Shown: piece after piece, positions 52,005 to 61,146 of the stretch
Position numbering within the stretch: the stretch's first letter is position 1
How the letters are laid out: every line of letters begins with the position of its first letter
Origin: Nocardiopsis alborubida
Lineage (GTDB): Bacteria > Actinomycetota > Actinomycetes > Streptosporangiales > Streptosporangiaceae
Assembly (NCBI RefSeq): GCF_012396365.1
Contig: NZ_JAAXPG010000025.1
Span: forward strand, 51,895-115,894
DNA: 64,000 nt
Reading direction: 5' to 3'
The notes under the pieces: generated by a model
What the model was told of the DNA's origin: nothing
What the model saw: the letters and a program-made list of their open reading frames with translations, nothing else
Databases searched by the model: none
Program-made: the position numbers and the translations under genes

Positions 52005-53717
52005 TCAGAGCGCCTCGTCCACCGCGGCGTCCACCGCGGCCTGTATCCGGCGGCGCAGTGCGGCGCTGCCCGCGCGGTGCGTGCACACCTCGATCAGGCG
52101 CGGCCCCTCCCCCAGCAGCGCCTTGGGCAGGTCGGTCGCCCACTCCAGGCGGGTGTAGGGCACGTCGGACACCGCCGCCACCCGCTCCATCGACACCCCG
52201 TGCGGGGTGCCGAACACCCGCTCGAAGTCGGGGTGCCCGGCCTGCTCCAGGCCGGAGAAGATCCCGCCGCCGTCGTTGTTGACCACCACGATCGCCAGGT
52301 CCGGGCGCGGTTCCCCCGGGCCGATCAGCAGCCCGTTCTGGTCGTGCAGCATCGCCAGGTCGCCCAGCAGCGCGTAGGCGTGGCCCCCGCCCTCGGCCTG
52401 GTGGGCCAGCGCGGCGCCGATCGCCGTGGAGACCGACCCGTCGATCCCGCTCACGCCCCGGTTGCCCACCAGGCGCACGCCGCAGCGGGCCCGCATGGTG
52501 GCGTCCAGGTCGCGGATGGGCATGCTCGAACCGGCGAACAGCAGCGAACCGGCGGACATGTGCGCGACCAGGTCGCGGGCCAGCCGCGGCTCGCTGAGCA
52601 CCTCCTCCTCGTCCAGCACCGCGTCCAGGGCGGCGCGGGCCACCGACTCCGCCTCCGACCAGGTCCGCGACCACTCGGTGCGCCTAGGGGCGCCCGGGTC
52701 CAGACCGGCGGGCGGCGCGACCGCGGCCACCACGTCGGTGGCGGTGCGCACCGGGTCGGAGAAGGCGTTGAGCGCGCTCGCCGACGGATCTCCCAGCGCA
52801 CCCGCGCCGACCACCACGTGCCGCTCGGCCCGGCGCAGGTAGGCCAGGATCTGCCGGGACAGGTTGGGGCGGCCCACGCTCACCACCAGTTCCGGTGCCC
52901 GCCGCGCGGCCAGGCGCGGCGAGGCCAGTAACTGCCGGTAGGTGGACAGCGCGCCCGCCCGGCGGGCGTTGGAGGTCGGCTCGGCCAGCAGCGGCCACCC
53001 GGTCAGCTCGGCCAGCGCCAGGAACGGCACCGGGTCGTAGTCCCCGTCTCCGCACACGATCACACCGCGCTCGACGTCGGGCAGCGCGAAGGGCGCGGGC
53101 TCGGTCAACGGTCCCGGACGGCCGATCCACGCCCGGCCGCCGTCGCGCCCATCCAGGGGCTCGGGCCACGGACCCGTGTCGGCGTCGGGGGTCAGCGGGT
53201 CGCGGAAGGCCACGTTGAGGTGGACCGGGCCGGGGCGTCCGCCCAGCGCCGAGCCCCACGCGCGGCAGGCCAGCGACCGCCAGTAGGCGACCATGCCCGG
53301 CACCGGGTCGGGGGTGCCGACCTCGGCGAACAGGCGGACGGCACCGCCGTACAGGCCGATCTGGTCCACCGTCTGGTTGGCGCCGGTCCCGCGCAGCTCC
53401 GGGGGCCGGTCGGCGGTGAGCACCAGCAGCGGCACCCCGCTCTCGTCGGCCTCCATCACCGCCGGGTGGAAGTTGGCCGCGGCCGTACCGGAGGTGCACA
53501 CCACCGCGACCGGGCGGCGCGAGACGCGGGCCATCCCGAGGGCGAGGAAGGAGGCCGAGCGCTCGTCGACGCGCACGTGCACCCTGATTCCGGGGTGGGC
53601 GACCAGGGCCAGGGCGAGCGGCGTCGAGCGCGACCCCGGCGCGACGACGGCCTCGGCCATGCCGCAGCGGGCCAGCTCGTCGACCAGGACACGCGCCAGG
53701 GCGGTGGACGGATTCAT
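52005..53717 (-). CDS. menD: SEPHCHC synthase
   Basis: The 570-residue ThDP enzyme has the MenD pattern: VVAPGSRSTPLALAL near residue 25, DERSASFLALGMARVSRRPVAVVCTSGTAAANFHPAV (with the catalytic E in DER), ADRPPELRGTGANQTVDQ and the ThDP/Mg2+ block ALLGDLAMLHDQNGLL with VVVNNDGGGIFS. It joins isochorismate and 2-oxoglutarate to SEPHCHC in menaquinone synthesis. The ATG at 53717 is chosen; an ATG at 53738 is a minor alternative. It lies 185 bases downstream of menC on the same strand. Confidence 0.94.
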   Translation of the reverse strand: MNPSTALARVLVDELARCGMAEAVVAPGSRSTPLALALVAHPGIRVHVRVDERSASFLALGMARVSRRPVAVVCTSGTAAANFHPAVMEADESGVPLLVLTADRPPELRGTGANQTVDQIGLYGGAVRLFAEVGTPDPVPGMVAYWRSLACRAWGSALGGRPGPVHLNVAFRDPLTPDADTGPWPEPLDGRDGGRAWIGRPGPLTEPAPFALPDVERGVIVCGDGDYDPVPFLALAELTGWPLLAEPTSNARRAGALSTYRQLLASPRLAARRAPELVVSVGRPNLSRQILAYLRRAERHVVVGAGALGDPSASALNAFSDPVRTATDVVAAVAPPAGLDPGAPRRTEWSRTWSEAESVARAALDAVLDEEEVLSEPRLARDLVAHMSAGSLLFAGSSMPIRDLDATMRARCGVRLVGNRGVSGIDGSVSTAIGAALAHQAEGGGHAYALLGDLAMLHDQNGLLIGPGEPRPDLAIVVVNNDGGGIFSGLEQAGHPDFERVFGTPHGVSMERVAAVSDVPYTRLEWATDLPKALLGEGPRLIEVCTHRAGSAALRRRIQAAVDAAVDEAL

Positions 53718-53902
53718 CAATTCTCTCGATCGTCTCAAGGTGTACCCAGTATCACCATGTGGACCCGGCCCCTACAGTCAACCCCCACCCGGGACCCGCG
53801 GAGGACGAACACGGCTGTTACACCTCACACACGCCCACCGGACGTCCGGTAGGCCGTCACCGTGTGCCCCCGGGCGTAACGCCGACGCCGACCACGGCGC
53901 TG

Positions 53903-54886
53903 TTATCCGGCGCCGGGGACCTCGTCGGCGGCCGACCGCGCGGTCTCGGCGCGGGCCCGCCAGGCGGTGGGGTCGACCTCCACCGCGCGCAGGCTCTCCT
54001 CGTCCACCGTCACCGGACGCACCGGCAGGAACCCGTTCTCGGGCAGCAGGGGGTCGGCGGTGACGTCGGCGGTCAGCATCTGCATGGTGGCCAGGCCGCA
54101 CGCGTGGGGCAGCTCCGGCAGCGCGGCGGCCAGGGCCACCCCGGCCGCCAGGCCCACGGAGGTCTCCACGGCGCTGGAGACCACCACCGGAAGTCCGCAC
54201 GCCTCGGCCACGCGCAGCGCGGCGCGCACCCCTCCCAGCGGCTGGACCTTGAGGACCACGATGTCGGCGGCGCCGGCGGCGCGCACCCGCAGCGGGTCCT
54301 CGGCCCTGCGGACGGACTCGTCGGCGGCCACGGGCACCGACACCCGGCGGCGCACGGCGGCCAGCTCGTCCAGGGTGGCGCACGGCTGCTCGACGTACTC
54401 CAGCCCGAAACGGTCCAGTTCGCGCACCATCCGCACGGCGGTGTCGACGTCCCAGGCGCCGTTGGCGTCCACCCGCACCCGCCCCGAGGGGCCCAGGGCG
54501 TCGCGGACCGCCTCGACGCGGGCCAGGTCCTCGGACGGGTCCTGCCCGCGTTCGGCCACCTTGACCTTGGCGGTGGCGCAACCGCCCGCGGCGACGATCG
54601 CGTGGGCCCGCCCGGGATCCACGGCGGGCACGGTCACGTTGACCGGCACCCGGTCGCGGACCGGCGCGGGCCAGCCGCGGTGGGCGGCCTCCTCACAGGC
54701 CGCCCACCAGCGGGCGCACTCGCGCGGGCCGTACTCGGCGAAGGGGGAGAACTCCCCCCATCCGGCGGGCCCGCGCACGAGCATGCCCTCGCGGACGGTG
54801 ATGCCGCGGAAGCGGTTGCGCAGACCGATCGCGAAGGCGCGCCCCCCGGCGGGCGCGCCCGCCGGGTCGGGCTCGGCAGCGGTCAC
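53903..54886 (-). CDS. menC: o-succinylbenzoate synthase
   Basis: The 327-residue enolase-superfamily protein has the catalytic lysine pair in AKVKVAE, metal ligands in VRVDANGAW, YVEQP and VAADES, and the second lysine in VLKVQPLGG. It dehydrates SHCHC to o-succinylbenzoate. The GTG start overlaps the menB stop by four bases, so translation is coupled and menB-menC form an operon. Confidence 0.93.
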   Translation of the reverse strand: MTAAEPDPAGAPAGGRAFAIGLRNRFRGITVREGMLVRGPAGWGEFSPFAEYGPRECARWWAACEEAAHRGWPAPVRDRVPVNVTVPAVDPGRAHAIVAAGGCATAKVKVAERGQDPSEDLARVEAVRDALGPSGRVRVDANGAWDVDTAVRMVRELDRFGLEYVEQPCATLDELAAVRRRVSVPVAADESVRRAEDPLRVRAAGAADIVVLKVQPLGGVRAALRVAEACGLPVVVSSAVETSVGLAAGVALAAALPELPHACGLATMQMLTADVTADPLLPENGFLPVRPVTVDEESLRAVEVDPTAWRARAETARSAADEVPGAG

Positions 54887-55722
54887 GGACGGCGCGGGAA
54901 CTTGTCGAACTCCGGGCGGCGCTTCTCCTTGAACGCGTCGCGGCCCTCCTGGGCCTCCTCGCTCATGTAGTAGAGCATCGTGGCGTCACCGGCGAACTGC
55001 TGCATCCCGGCCGCGCCGTCGCTGACGGCGTTGATGGCGCCCTTGACCATGCGCAGCGCCAGCGGGGACTTCTCCAGCATCTCGCGCGCCCAGGCCACGG
55101 TCTCCTTCTCCAGGTCCTCCAGCGGCACGACCGTGTTGACCAGGCCCATGTCCAGGGCCTCCTGCGCGCTGTACTGGCGGCACAGGTACCAGATCTCGCG
55201 GGCCTTCTTCAGACCGACGGTCTGGGCGAGCAGCCAGGAGCCGTAGCCGCCGTCGAAGGAGCCGACCTTGGGGCCGGTCTGGCCGAACTTGGCGTTGTCC
55301 GCGGCGATGGTCAGGTCGCAGCACACGTGCAGGACGTGGCCGCCGCCGACGCACCAGCCGGCGACCATGGCGATGACGGGCTTGGGCGTGCGGCGGATCT
55401 GCACCTGGAGGTCGAGCACGTTGAGGCGGCCGATGCCCTGGCGGGCCACGGCGTCGTCGCCCATGTACCCGTCCTCGCCGCGGATCTTCTGGTCACCGCC
55501 GGAGCAGAACGCCTGGTCGCCCGCGCCCGTGAGGACGATCACGCCGACAGAGGAGTCGTCGCGGGCGAGGTTGAAGGCCTCCTGGAGCTCGAACAGCGTC
55601 TGGGGCCGGAAGGCGTTGTGCCGCTCGGGGCGGTTGATCGTGATCTTGGCGATGCCCTCCGCGGTCTCGTAGATGATGTCGGAATACTCGCCCGACCGCT
55701 GCCAGTCGATCACGCTGCTCAC
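54883..55722 (-). CDS. menB: 1,4-dihydroxy-2-naphthoyl-CoA synthase
   Basis: The 279-residue crotonase-fold enzyme has the MenB-specific TINRPERHNAFRPQTLFELQEAF, FCSGGDQKIRG oxyanion-hole region, AGWCVGGGHVLHVCCDLTIAADNAKFGQTGPKVGSFDGGYGS and the C-terminal EGRDAFKEKRRPEFDKFPR. It closes the naphthoquinol ring from o-succinylbenzoyl-CoA. The GTG start at 55722 follows AGGAGA. It heads the minus-strand operon menB-menC(-menD). Confidence 0.95.
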   Translation of the reverse strand: MSSVIDWQRSGEYSDIIYETAEGIAKITINRPERHNAFRPQTLFELQEAFNLARDDSSVGVIVLTGAGDQAFCSGGDQKIRGEDGYMGDDAVARQGIGRLNVLDLQVQIRRTPKPVIAMVAGWCVGGGHVLHVCCDLTIAADNAKFGQTGPKVGSFDGGYGSWLLAQTVGLKKAREIWYLCRQYSAQEALDMGLVNTVVPLEDLEKETVAWAREMLEKSPLALRMVKGAINAVSDGAAGMQQFAGDATMLYYMSEEAQEGRDAFKEKRRPEFDKFPRRP

Positions 55723-55922
55723 GGCTACTGCTTCTCCTCAACGGGGACACTGTGGACGGCGCGGACGTGTCACCACGTCCACGCGACAACCCTACGCATT
55801 GTGCCAGGCGGGCGGTGACGCGCGGGCAGGGCGGTGCTCCTTGGGGCCGTGTCCCCCGCCGCCCGGCACCGGGCCCCACCCCCGGAGCCGGGCGCGCGCG
55901 GCACGGGCGTACCCTTGCGGTC

Positions 55923-57179
55923 GTGGCACGCGAGAGACAGGTCGACGCAGGCAGCACGCACCCCCGTGACCAGGAGGGACGCCCCCTCCAGGCGGTGCGC
56001 GGACTGGCACCCGGGCACCTGGGCGACCTGTTGGCCCGGGCCCTGGACGGGCACGGTCCCGCCCTGCTGCCGATCCCCGACGGGACCCCCGACGCGCGCG
56101 CGGACGAACTCCTGACCGCCATGCGCCCGGCCTCCCTGCGCACCCCGGACGGGGTCTCCGCACTGGACGGCGCCGCCCCGGCGGGCGGGGACACCGCCCT
56201 GGTCATCACCACCTCCGGCTCCACCGGCGCGCCCAAGGGCGTGGAGCTGTCCGCGGCCGCGCTGCGCTCCTCCGCTCGGGCGTCGGTGGCGCGGATCGGC
56301 GCCGCCCCCGGCGACGCGTGGCTGTGCGTGCTGCCCGCCGGGCACATCTCCGGCGTCCAGGTCATGACGCGCGCCCTTGCCACGGGCACCCGGGCGGAGC
56401 ACGCGGCCTTCTCCGCGCGGGCGGTGGCGGAGCTGGCGCGCGGGTCGCGCCCGCACGTGTCCCTGGTGCCCACCCAGCTGCGGCGCCTGCTGGCCGCCGG
56501 GGCCGACCTGTCGGTGTTCGGAACCATCCTGCTCGGCGGCGCCGCCGCCGACCCCGCCCTGCTGCGGGAGGCCCGCGCGGCCGGGGGCCGGGTGATCACC
56601 ACGTACGGCATGAGCGAGACCTGCGGCGGGTGCGTCTACGACGGCGTTCCGCTGGACGGGGTGCGGGTGCGCGTGGACTCCCCCTCGCCCGGCGGGGCCG
56701 GGCGGATCCTGCTGTCGGGGCCGGTGCTGCTCAGCGGCTACCGCCTGGCGCCCGGGGTCCGGGCCGACCCGGGCGCCCTGGTCACCGACGCCGACGGGAC
56801 GCGGTGGCTGCGCACCAACGACCTGGGACGCCTGGACGGGGACGGGCGCCTGAGCGTGCTCGGACGCGTGGACGAGGTGGTCAACACCGGCGGCCACAAG
56901 GTGGTGCCGGGGCAGGTCAACGCCCGGCTGCTGGAGCACCCCGCGGTGGCCGACTCGGTGGTGGTGGGCCGCCCCGACCCCGAGTGGGGCGAGCGGGTGA
57001 GCGCCGTCGTGGTGCCCGCCGACCCCGACGCGCCGCCGTCACTGGAGCAGCTGCGCTCGTGGGTGCGCGAGCGCCTGCCCGCCTACGCCGCGCCCCGCGA
57101 GCTGGAGGTGCGGAGGGCCCTGCCGATGCTGGCCTCGGGCAAGCCCGACCTGGTGGCCCTGCGCGGTCCGCGCGCCTGA
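55923..57179 (+). CDS. menE: o-succinylbenzoate-CoA ligase
   Basis: The 418-residue protein is an ANL adenylating enzyme shorter than most, as MenE often is in actinobacteria. The P-loop is TSGSTGAPKGVELS, later blocks are GMSETCGGCVYDGVPLDGV, RTNDLGRLDGDGRLSVLGRVDEVVNTGGHKVVPGQV and the catalytic lysine in SGKPD. It activates o-succinylbenzoate and transfers it to CoA for MenB. It is divergent from menB over 200 bases. The GTG at 55923 gives the best start. Confidence 0.9.
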   Translation: MARERQVDAGSTHPRDQEGRPLQAVRGLAPGHLGDLLARALDGHGPALLPIPDGTPDARADELLTAMRPASLRTPDGVSALDGAAPAGGDTALVITTSGSTGAPKGVELSAAALRSSARASVARIGAAPGDAWLCVLPAGHISGVQVMTRALATGTRAEHAAFSARAVAELARGSRPHVSLVPTQLRRLLAAGADLSVFGTILLGGAAADPALLREARAAGGRVITTYGMSETCGGCVYDGVPLDGVRVRVDSPSPGGAGRILLSGPVLLSGYRLAPGVRADPGALVTDADGTRWLRTNDLGRLDGDGRLSVLGRVDEVVNTGGHKVVPGQVNARLLEHPAVADSVVVGRPDPEWGERVSAVVVPADPDAPPSLEQLRSWVRERLPAYAAPRELEVRRALPMLASGKPDLVALRGPRA

Positions 57180-57798
57180 GGGAGCCGGGCGCGGGCGTCC
57201 CGCGGCGGTCCGCGGCACCGGTCCCGAACGGCCGGGCGGGCGGAGGCCTTCGCCCCCTCCCCGGCACCGCCACCAGCGCCCGCGGTCCGGGCGCGTGTAC
57301 CGGCACGCCTTCCACCCGTGGGACCCTGGGGCGCGTCGGGTACCGCGTCCCACCGCGCCGGTACCCGCCGAACAGCAGTGACGGCCCGGGGACGGGCGGT
57401 CCGGCCGTCCCGCGCGGAACGGCCGGTCACAGACGTGTCGGACAAAAGGCGGGGAACTTCCCCAGGCCCTCCGACGTCTACCTGAGTAATCCGGTCCCTC
57501 GGCCCCTCTCCCAAGGAGGTCCGCAGTTGGTGACAGCCCTCGGTCCACACGTTCGTGCCCCTGCGCTCTCCCCCCGACCGGCCCCCCTTTCCCACCCGCA
57601 ACGGTTCCGGGCATGCTCCTTTACCCGCTCCCTACAGCGTTTGGCCACTTCCGCCGCAGTGATCTACGCCACTTCGGCTGATATCCAATCGAGACAGGGA
57701 ACATTTGACTCCCCAACACGTTGGACATATTGGCGCGTCCAGCCGGCGGGAACCGTCCGCCGCGTGCCACACGTCTTGGAAGGGAGGGAGGTGCCCCG
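57180..57798. other. 619-base leader region of the sigma factor gene
   Basis: No gene is supported. Near its end TTGACT (57705-57710) lies 17 bases before TATTGG (57728-57733), a possible promoter, with CCAAC-AC-GTTGG (57713-57724) inside the spacer as a possible operator. The remaining sequence is GC-rich spacer with several small unclear repeats. Its length suggests more than one promoter. Confidence 0.45.
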
Positions 57799-59205
57799 AT
57801 GACGAGCACTGCCCCAGCCGCTCCGGCACCCACCGCCGGAGTCCCCGCTGACACCGCTCGCAGCGACGACGCGTCCGCCGACACGGTCCTGACCGACCTG
57901 CTCGACCGCGGACGCGCCCAGGGGCACCTGTCCCTCTCCGAACTGCGTGCCGCTTTCACCGCGGCCGCCGTCTCCACTGGCGACGGCCGATCCATCCTGC
58001 GTGAACTCACCGAGAACGGGGTCAGGCTCGCCAACGGGGGCGACGACTCCGCACCGGTGGCCGATCCCGACGCCGAGGACGACGTGCTGGAAGACACTCT
58101 CATCGCCACGGTGCCCGACACCGACGAGGCACCCAAGGCCGAAGGCAAGGCCGCGCCGCGCAAGGGCCCCTCCCCCCGGAGGAAGACCCGCTCCACACGG
58201 CGCGTCAAGAAGGCCGAGCCCGCCCAGACCACCACCGATCCGGACACCGGTGAGGCCGACCTCGACGACCAGTCCCCCGCCATGGGCGACTCGGTCCACA
58301 CCTACCTCAAGGCCATCGGCCGACGCCAGCTCCTCACCGCGGAGCAGGAGGTCGACCTGGCCAAGCGGGTCGAGGCCGGACTCTACGCCGAGTACCGGCT
58401 CGGCCTGCACGGCGAGGTGGACGGCTCCGCCCCGCTGGCCGAGGTCGAGGTCGACGAGCTGGAGTGGGTGGCCGAGGACGGCCGCAAGGCCAAGTCCCAC
58501 ATGCTGGAGGCCAACCTGCGCCTGGTGGTGTCGGTGGCCAAGAAGTACAGCGACCGGGGGATGTCGCTGCTCGACGTGGTCCAGGAGGGCAACCTCGGCC
58601 TGATCCGCGCCGTGGAGAAGTTCGACTACACCAAGGGCTTCAAGTTCTCCACCTACGCCATGTGGTGGATCCGCCAGGCCATCCAGCGCGGCTTCGCCGA
58701 CTCCGCGCGCACCATCCGCCTGCCCGTGCACGTCCTGGAGCTGCTGAGCAAGGTCAGCCGCCTGGAGCGCGACATGCACCAGGTGCTGGGCCGCGAGCCC
58801 ACGCCGGAGGAGCTGGGCCTGGAGCTGGACAAGACCCCGGCCCAGATCGAGGAGCTGCTGCGGGTCACCCGCCAGCCCATCAGCCTGGACTCCACCATCG
58901 GCGAGGACGGCGAGACCCGCATCGGCGACCTGATCGAGGACGTGGACGCCTCGGAGGCCTCCGAGGTGGTGGACCGCCAGCTCATGGCCGACCAGCTGCG
59001 CAACGCCCTGTCGGACCTGGAGCCGCGCGAGGCCACCATCATGTCCCTGCGCTTCGGCCTCATGGACGGCCGCCCGCGCACCCTGGACGAGATCGGCAAG
59101 CACCTGGGGCTGACCCGCGAGCGCATCCGGCAGCTGGAGAAGCAGTCGCTGTCCAAGCTGCGCCACCCCAGCCGCGCCCAGCAGCTGCTGGACTTCGCCA
59201 GCTAG
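57799..59205 (+). CDS. group 2 RNA polymerase sigma factor (Hrd/SigB-like)
   Basis: The 468-residue protein has a region 1.1-like start (VLTDLLDRGRAQGHLSLSELRAAF, about 29-52), an acidic/basic disordered linker (80-155), then regions 1.2 to 4.2: DSVHTYLKAIGRRQLLTAEQEVDLAKRVEAG, the -10 recognition block STYAMWWIRQAIQRGFADSARTIRLPVH and the -35 helix GLTRERIRQLEKQSLSKLRHPSRAQQLLDF. Compared with HrdB it lacks the long acidic N-terminus and has RGFADSARTIRLPVHV in place of RAMADQARTIRIPVHM, so it is a primary-like alternative sigma factor, like HrdA/HrdD or mycobacterial SigB. The ATG follows GGGAGGGAGG. Confidence 0.9.
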   Translation: MTSTAPAAPAPTAGVPADTARSDDASADTVLTDLLDRGRAQGHLSLSELRAAFTAAAVSTGDGRSILRELTENGVRLANGGDDSAPVADPDAEDDVLEDTLIATVPDTDEAPKAEGKAAPRKGPSPRRKTRSTRRVKKAEPAQTTTDPDTGEADLDDQSPAMGDSVHTYLKAIGRRQLLTAEQEVDLAKRVEAGLYAEYRLGLHGEVDGSAPLAEVEVDELEWVAEDGRKAKSHMLEANLRLVVSVAKKYSDRGMSLLDVVQEGNLGLIRAVEKFDYTKGFKFSTYAMWWIRQAIQRGFADSARTIRLPVHVLELLSKVSRLERDMHQVLGREPTPEELGLELDKTPAQIEELLRVTRQPISLDSTIGEDGETRIGDLIEDVDASEASEVVDRQLMADQLRNALSDLEPREATIMSLRFGLMDGRPRTLDEIGKHLGLTRERIRQLEKQSLSKLRHPSRAQQLLDFAS

Positions 59206-59230
59206 ACCGGCCCGGCTCGACAGGCGACAC

Positions 59231-59258
59231 GGGGCCGCTCCCCAGCGGGGGCGGCCCC
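59231..59258 (+). terminator. terminator hairpin after the sigma factor gene
   Basis: GGGGCCGC and CCCC (59231-59243, with one bulged T) pair with GGGG and GCGGCCCC (59247-59258) around AGC, 26 bases after the stop codon. Confidence 0.65.
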
Positions 59259-59356
59259 GAGCCGTGTCCGAAACCCTCAGGGCGAACCCTGGTTCGTCCC
59301 CGGTATCGCGTCCGCACCGGTCCCGCCGCGGACGGACCGGTGCGACGATGGTGGCC

Positions 59357-59707
59357 ATGACCGACCACCCCCAGCGCCACAACGACGAGATCGCCGCCGC
59401 GCTGAACGCCAGCCGCGAACTCGGCCCCGAGTACGACGAGGCCGTGGCGGCCTCACTGGTCGAACGCATCGACGGCACCGTCGAGGCGCGCGTGCGCCAC
59501 CACATGGCCGCGCAGGCGCGCACGGAGTCGGCCAAGGTGGGCATGCCCTCCAACACCGTGCGCTTCGTCCTCTCCGTGGTGTGCCTGGGCGTGAGCATCC
59601 CGGTCTCCGCCATCACCGCGGCCCTGGGCAGCCCGGCGGCGCTGCCGCTGGTCTGGCTCGGGCTGATCCTGTTCTACATCGTCTCGGTCGTGGGACTGCG
59701 CCGCTGA
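59357..59707 (+). CDS. small membrane protein of unknown function
   Basis: The 116-residue protein has an N-terminal soluble helical part (about 1-60) with conserved-looking charged residues, and two membrane helices (about 63-85 and 91-112) ending in Arg-Arg. I do not recognise a named family; similar short proteins with an N-terminal amphipathic part and two helices occur in many actinobacteria. The ATG at 59357 is preferred over 59348. It follows the sigma factor gene after a hairpin, so it is probably independently transcribed. Confidence 0.7.
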   Translation: MTDHPQRHNDEIAAALNASRELGPEYDEAVAASLVERIDGTVEARVRHHMAAQARTESAKVGMPSNTVRFVLSVVCLGVSIPVSAITAALGSPAALPLVWLGLILFYIVSVVGLRR

Positions 59708-59850
59708 CCGGACACCGGACGTGACCCGCAACATATCGATTCCGCCACGGATCGTCTCCGTCGCTTACCTGCCCGTATTCACCCTTGTGTCCGAAGGCCT
59801 ACAGTCGTGCCCACCGCGGACCACACCGGTCCCACCAGGGGAAGGACACG

Positions 59851-61098
59851 ATGGCAGCCATCGAACAACGCAGGGCGACGTGGAAGCAGATCGGTCCGGG
59901 CATCGTCGTCGCGGCCACCGGCGTGGGCGCGGGCGACATGGTCGCCACACTCATCGCGGGCAACCAGTTCGGCTACGCCCTGCTGTGGGCCACCATCGTC
60001 GGCTGCCTGGTCAAGATCTCCCTGGCCGAGGCCACCGGACGCTGGCACCTGGCGACGGGGACCACCATCTTCGCCGGGTGGAGCAGCCTGGGTAAGTGGA
60101 CCACCGTCTACTTCGCGCCCTACATCGTGCTCTGGGGCTTCGTCTACGGCGCCAGCGCCATGTCCGCCACGGCCCTGCCGCTGGCCGCGCTGATGCCGGG
60201 CGTACCGCTGGAGGTGTGGGCGATCCTGGCCGGGATCTCCGGCCTGGTGATCGTCTGGTTCAACCGCTACGCCGTCTTCGAGAAGATCATGACGGTGCTC
60301 GTGGGCGTCATGTTCGTCACCGTGGTCGGCCTGGCCATCTACGTCGTCCCCGACATCGGCCAGACGCTCAGGGGCCTGCTCCCGATGCTCCCGGAGGGTT
60401 CGGTGTTCTACACCATGGGCCTGGTCGGCGGCGTCGGCGGCACCATCACCATGGCGGCCTACGGCTACTGGGTGAACTCCAAGGGCTGGCGCGACTCCGG
60501 CTGGATGCGGATGATGCGCCTGGACAACCGCGTCGCCTACGTCACCACCGGCGTCTTCGTCGTGGCGATGCTCATCGTGGGCGCCGAGCTGCTCCACGCC
60601 AGCGGCGTCGCGCTGGAGCAGAGCGACCAGGGCCTGCTCCAGCTCGGCGACATCCTGCGCGAGCGGTTCGGCGGGTTCGTCGCGACGGCCTTCCTCATCG
60701 GCTTCTTCGCCGCCGCCTACTCCTCCATCATCGGCGTGTGGAACGGCGTGAGCCTGCTGTTCGCCGACTTCGTCAACCACCTGCGGGGCAGGACCAACAC
60801 CGACCCGGGGGAGAACCAGAGGAGCTGGGCCTTCCGCGGCTACGTGCTCTGGCTGACCTTCCCGCCGATGCTGCTCCTGCTGATCGGCAAGCCCTTCCAG
60901 CTGGTCATCGCCTACGGGGTGCTGGGCGCCTTCTTCATGCCGTTCCTGGCCTTCACCCTGATGTGGCTGCTCAACTCCTCGCGCACTCCCCGCGAGTGGC
61001 GCAACGGCTGGGTCAGCAACGCGGGCCTCACCCTCGCCGGATCACTGTTCGTGGTGCTGTGCGCCTACGAGCTCTACGGGATCGTCACCGGGGCCTGA
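59851..61098 (+). CDS. NRAMP-like transporter with non-canonical metal motifs
   Basis: The 415-residue protein has about eleven membrane helices of LeuT/NRAMP fold and is of the usual length. In NRAMP metal transporters the first helix carries DPGN and the sixth MPH; here the equivalent positions read TGVGAGD and GGTITMAAYGYW. It therefore belongs to an NRAMP-related subgroup common in actinobacteria whose substrate is unproven, and manganese transport should not be assumed. The ATG follows GGGGAAGGA. A promoter TTCACC-16-TACAGT (59778-59805) is plausible. It ends at a 17-bp hairpin shared with the convergent GntR gene. Confidence 0.8.
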   Translation: MAAIEQRRATWKQIGPGIVVAATGVGAGDMVATLIAGNQFGYALLWATIVGCLVKISLAEATGRWHLATGTTIFAGWSSLGKWTTVYFAPYIVLWGFVYGASAMSATALPLAALMPGVPLEVWAILAGISGLVIVWFNRYAVFEKIMTVLVGVMFVTVVGLAIYVVPDIGQTLRGLLPMLPEGSVFYTMGLVGGVGGTITMAAYGYWVNSKGWRDSGWMRMMRLDNRVAYVTTGVFVVAMLIVGAELLHASGVALEQSDQGLLQLGDILRERFGGFVATAFLIGFFAAAYSSIIGVWNGVSLLFADFVNHLRGRTNTDPGENQRSWAFRGYVLWLTFPPMLLLLIGKPFQLVIAYGVLGAFFMPFLAFTLMWLLNSSRTPREWRNGWVSNAGLTLAGSLFVVLCAYELYGIVTGA

Positions 61099-61109
61099 AC
61101 CGCCGGGAG

Positions 61110-61146
61110 GCGCGGCGCTGCGGGGCTCAGCCCCGCAGCGCCGCGC
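61110..61146. terminator. 17-bp hairpin whose loop is the GntR stop codon
   Basis: Bases 61110-61126 pair with 61130-61146 without a mismatch, leaving only 61127-61129 in the loop. Those three bases are the TGA stop of the minus-strand GntR gene, so its last 17 bases form one arm. The NRAMP-like gene ends 12 bases before the hairpin. The structure can terminate both convergent transcripts. Confidence 0.8.
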
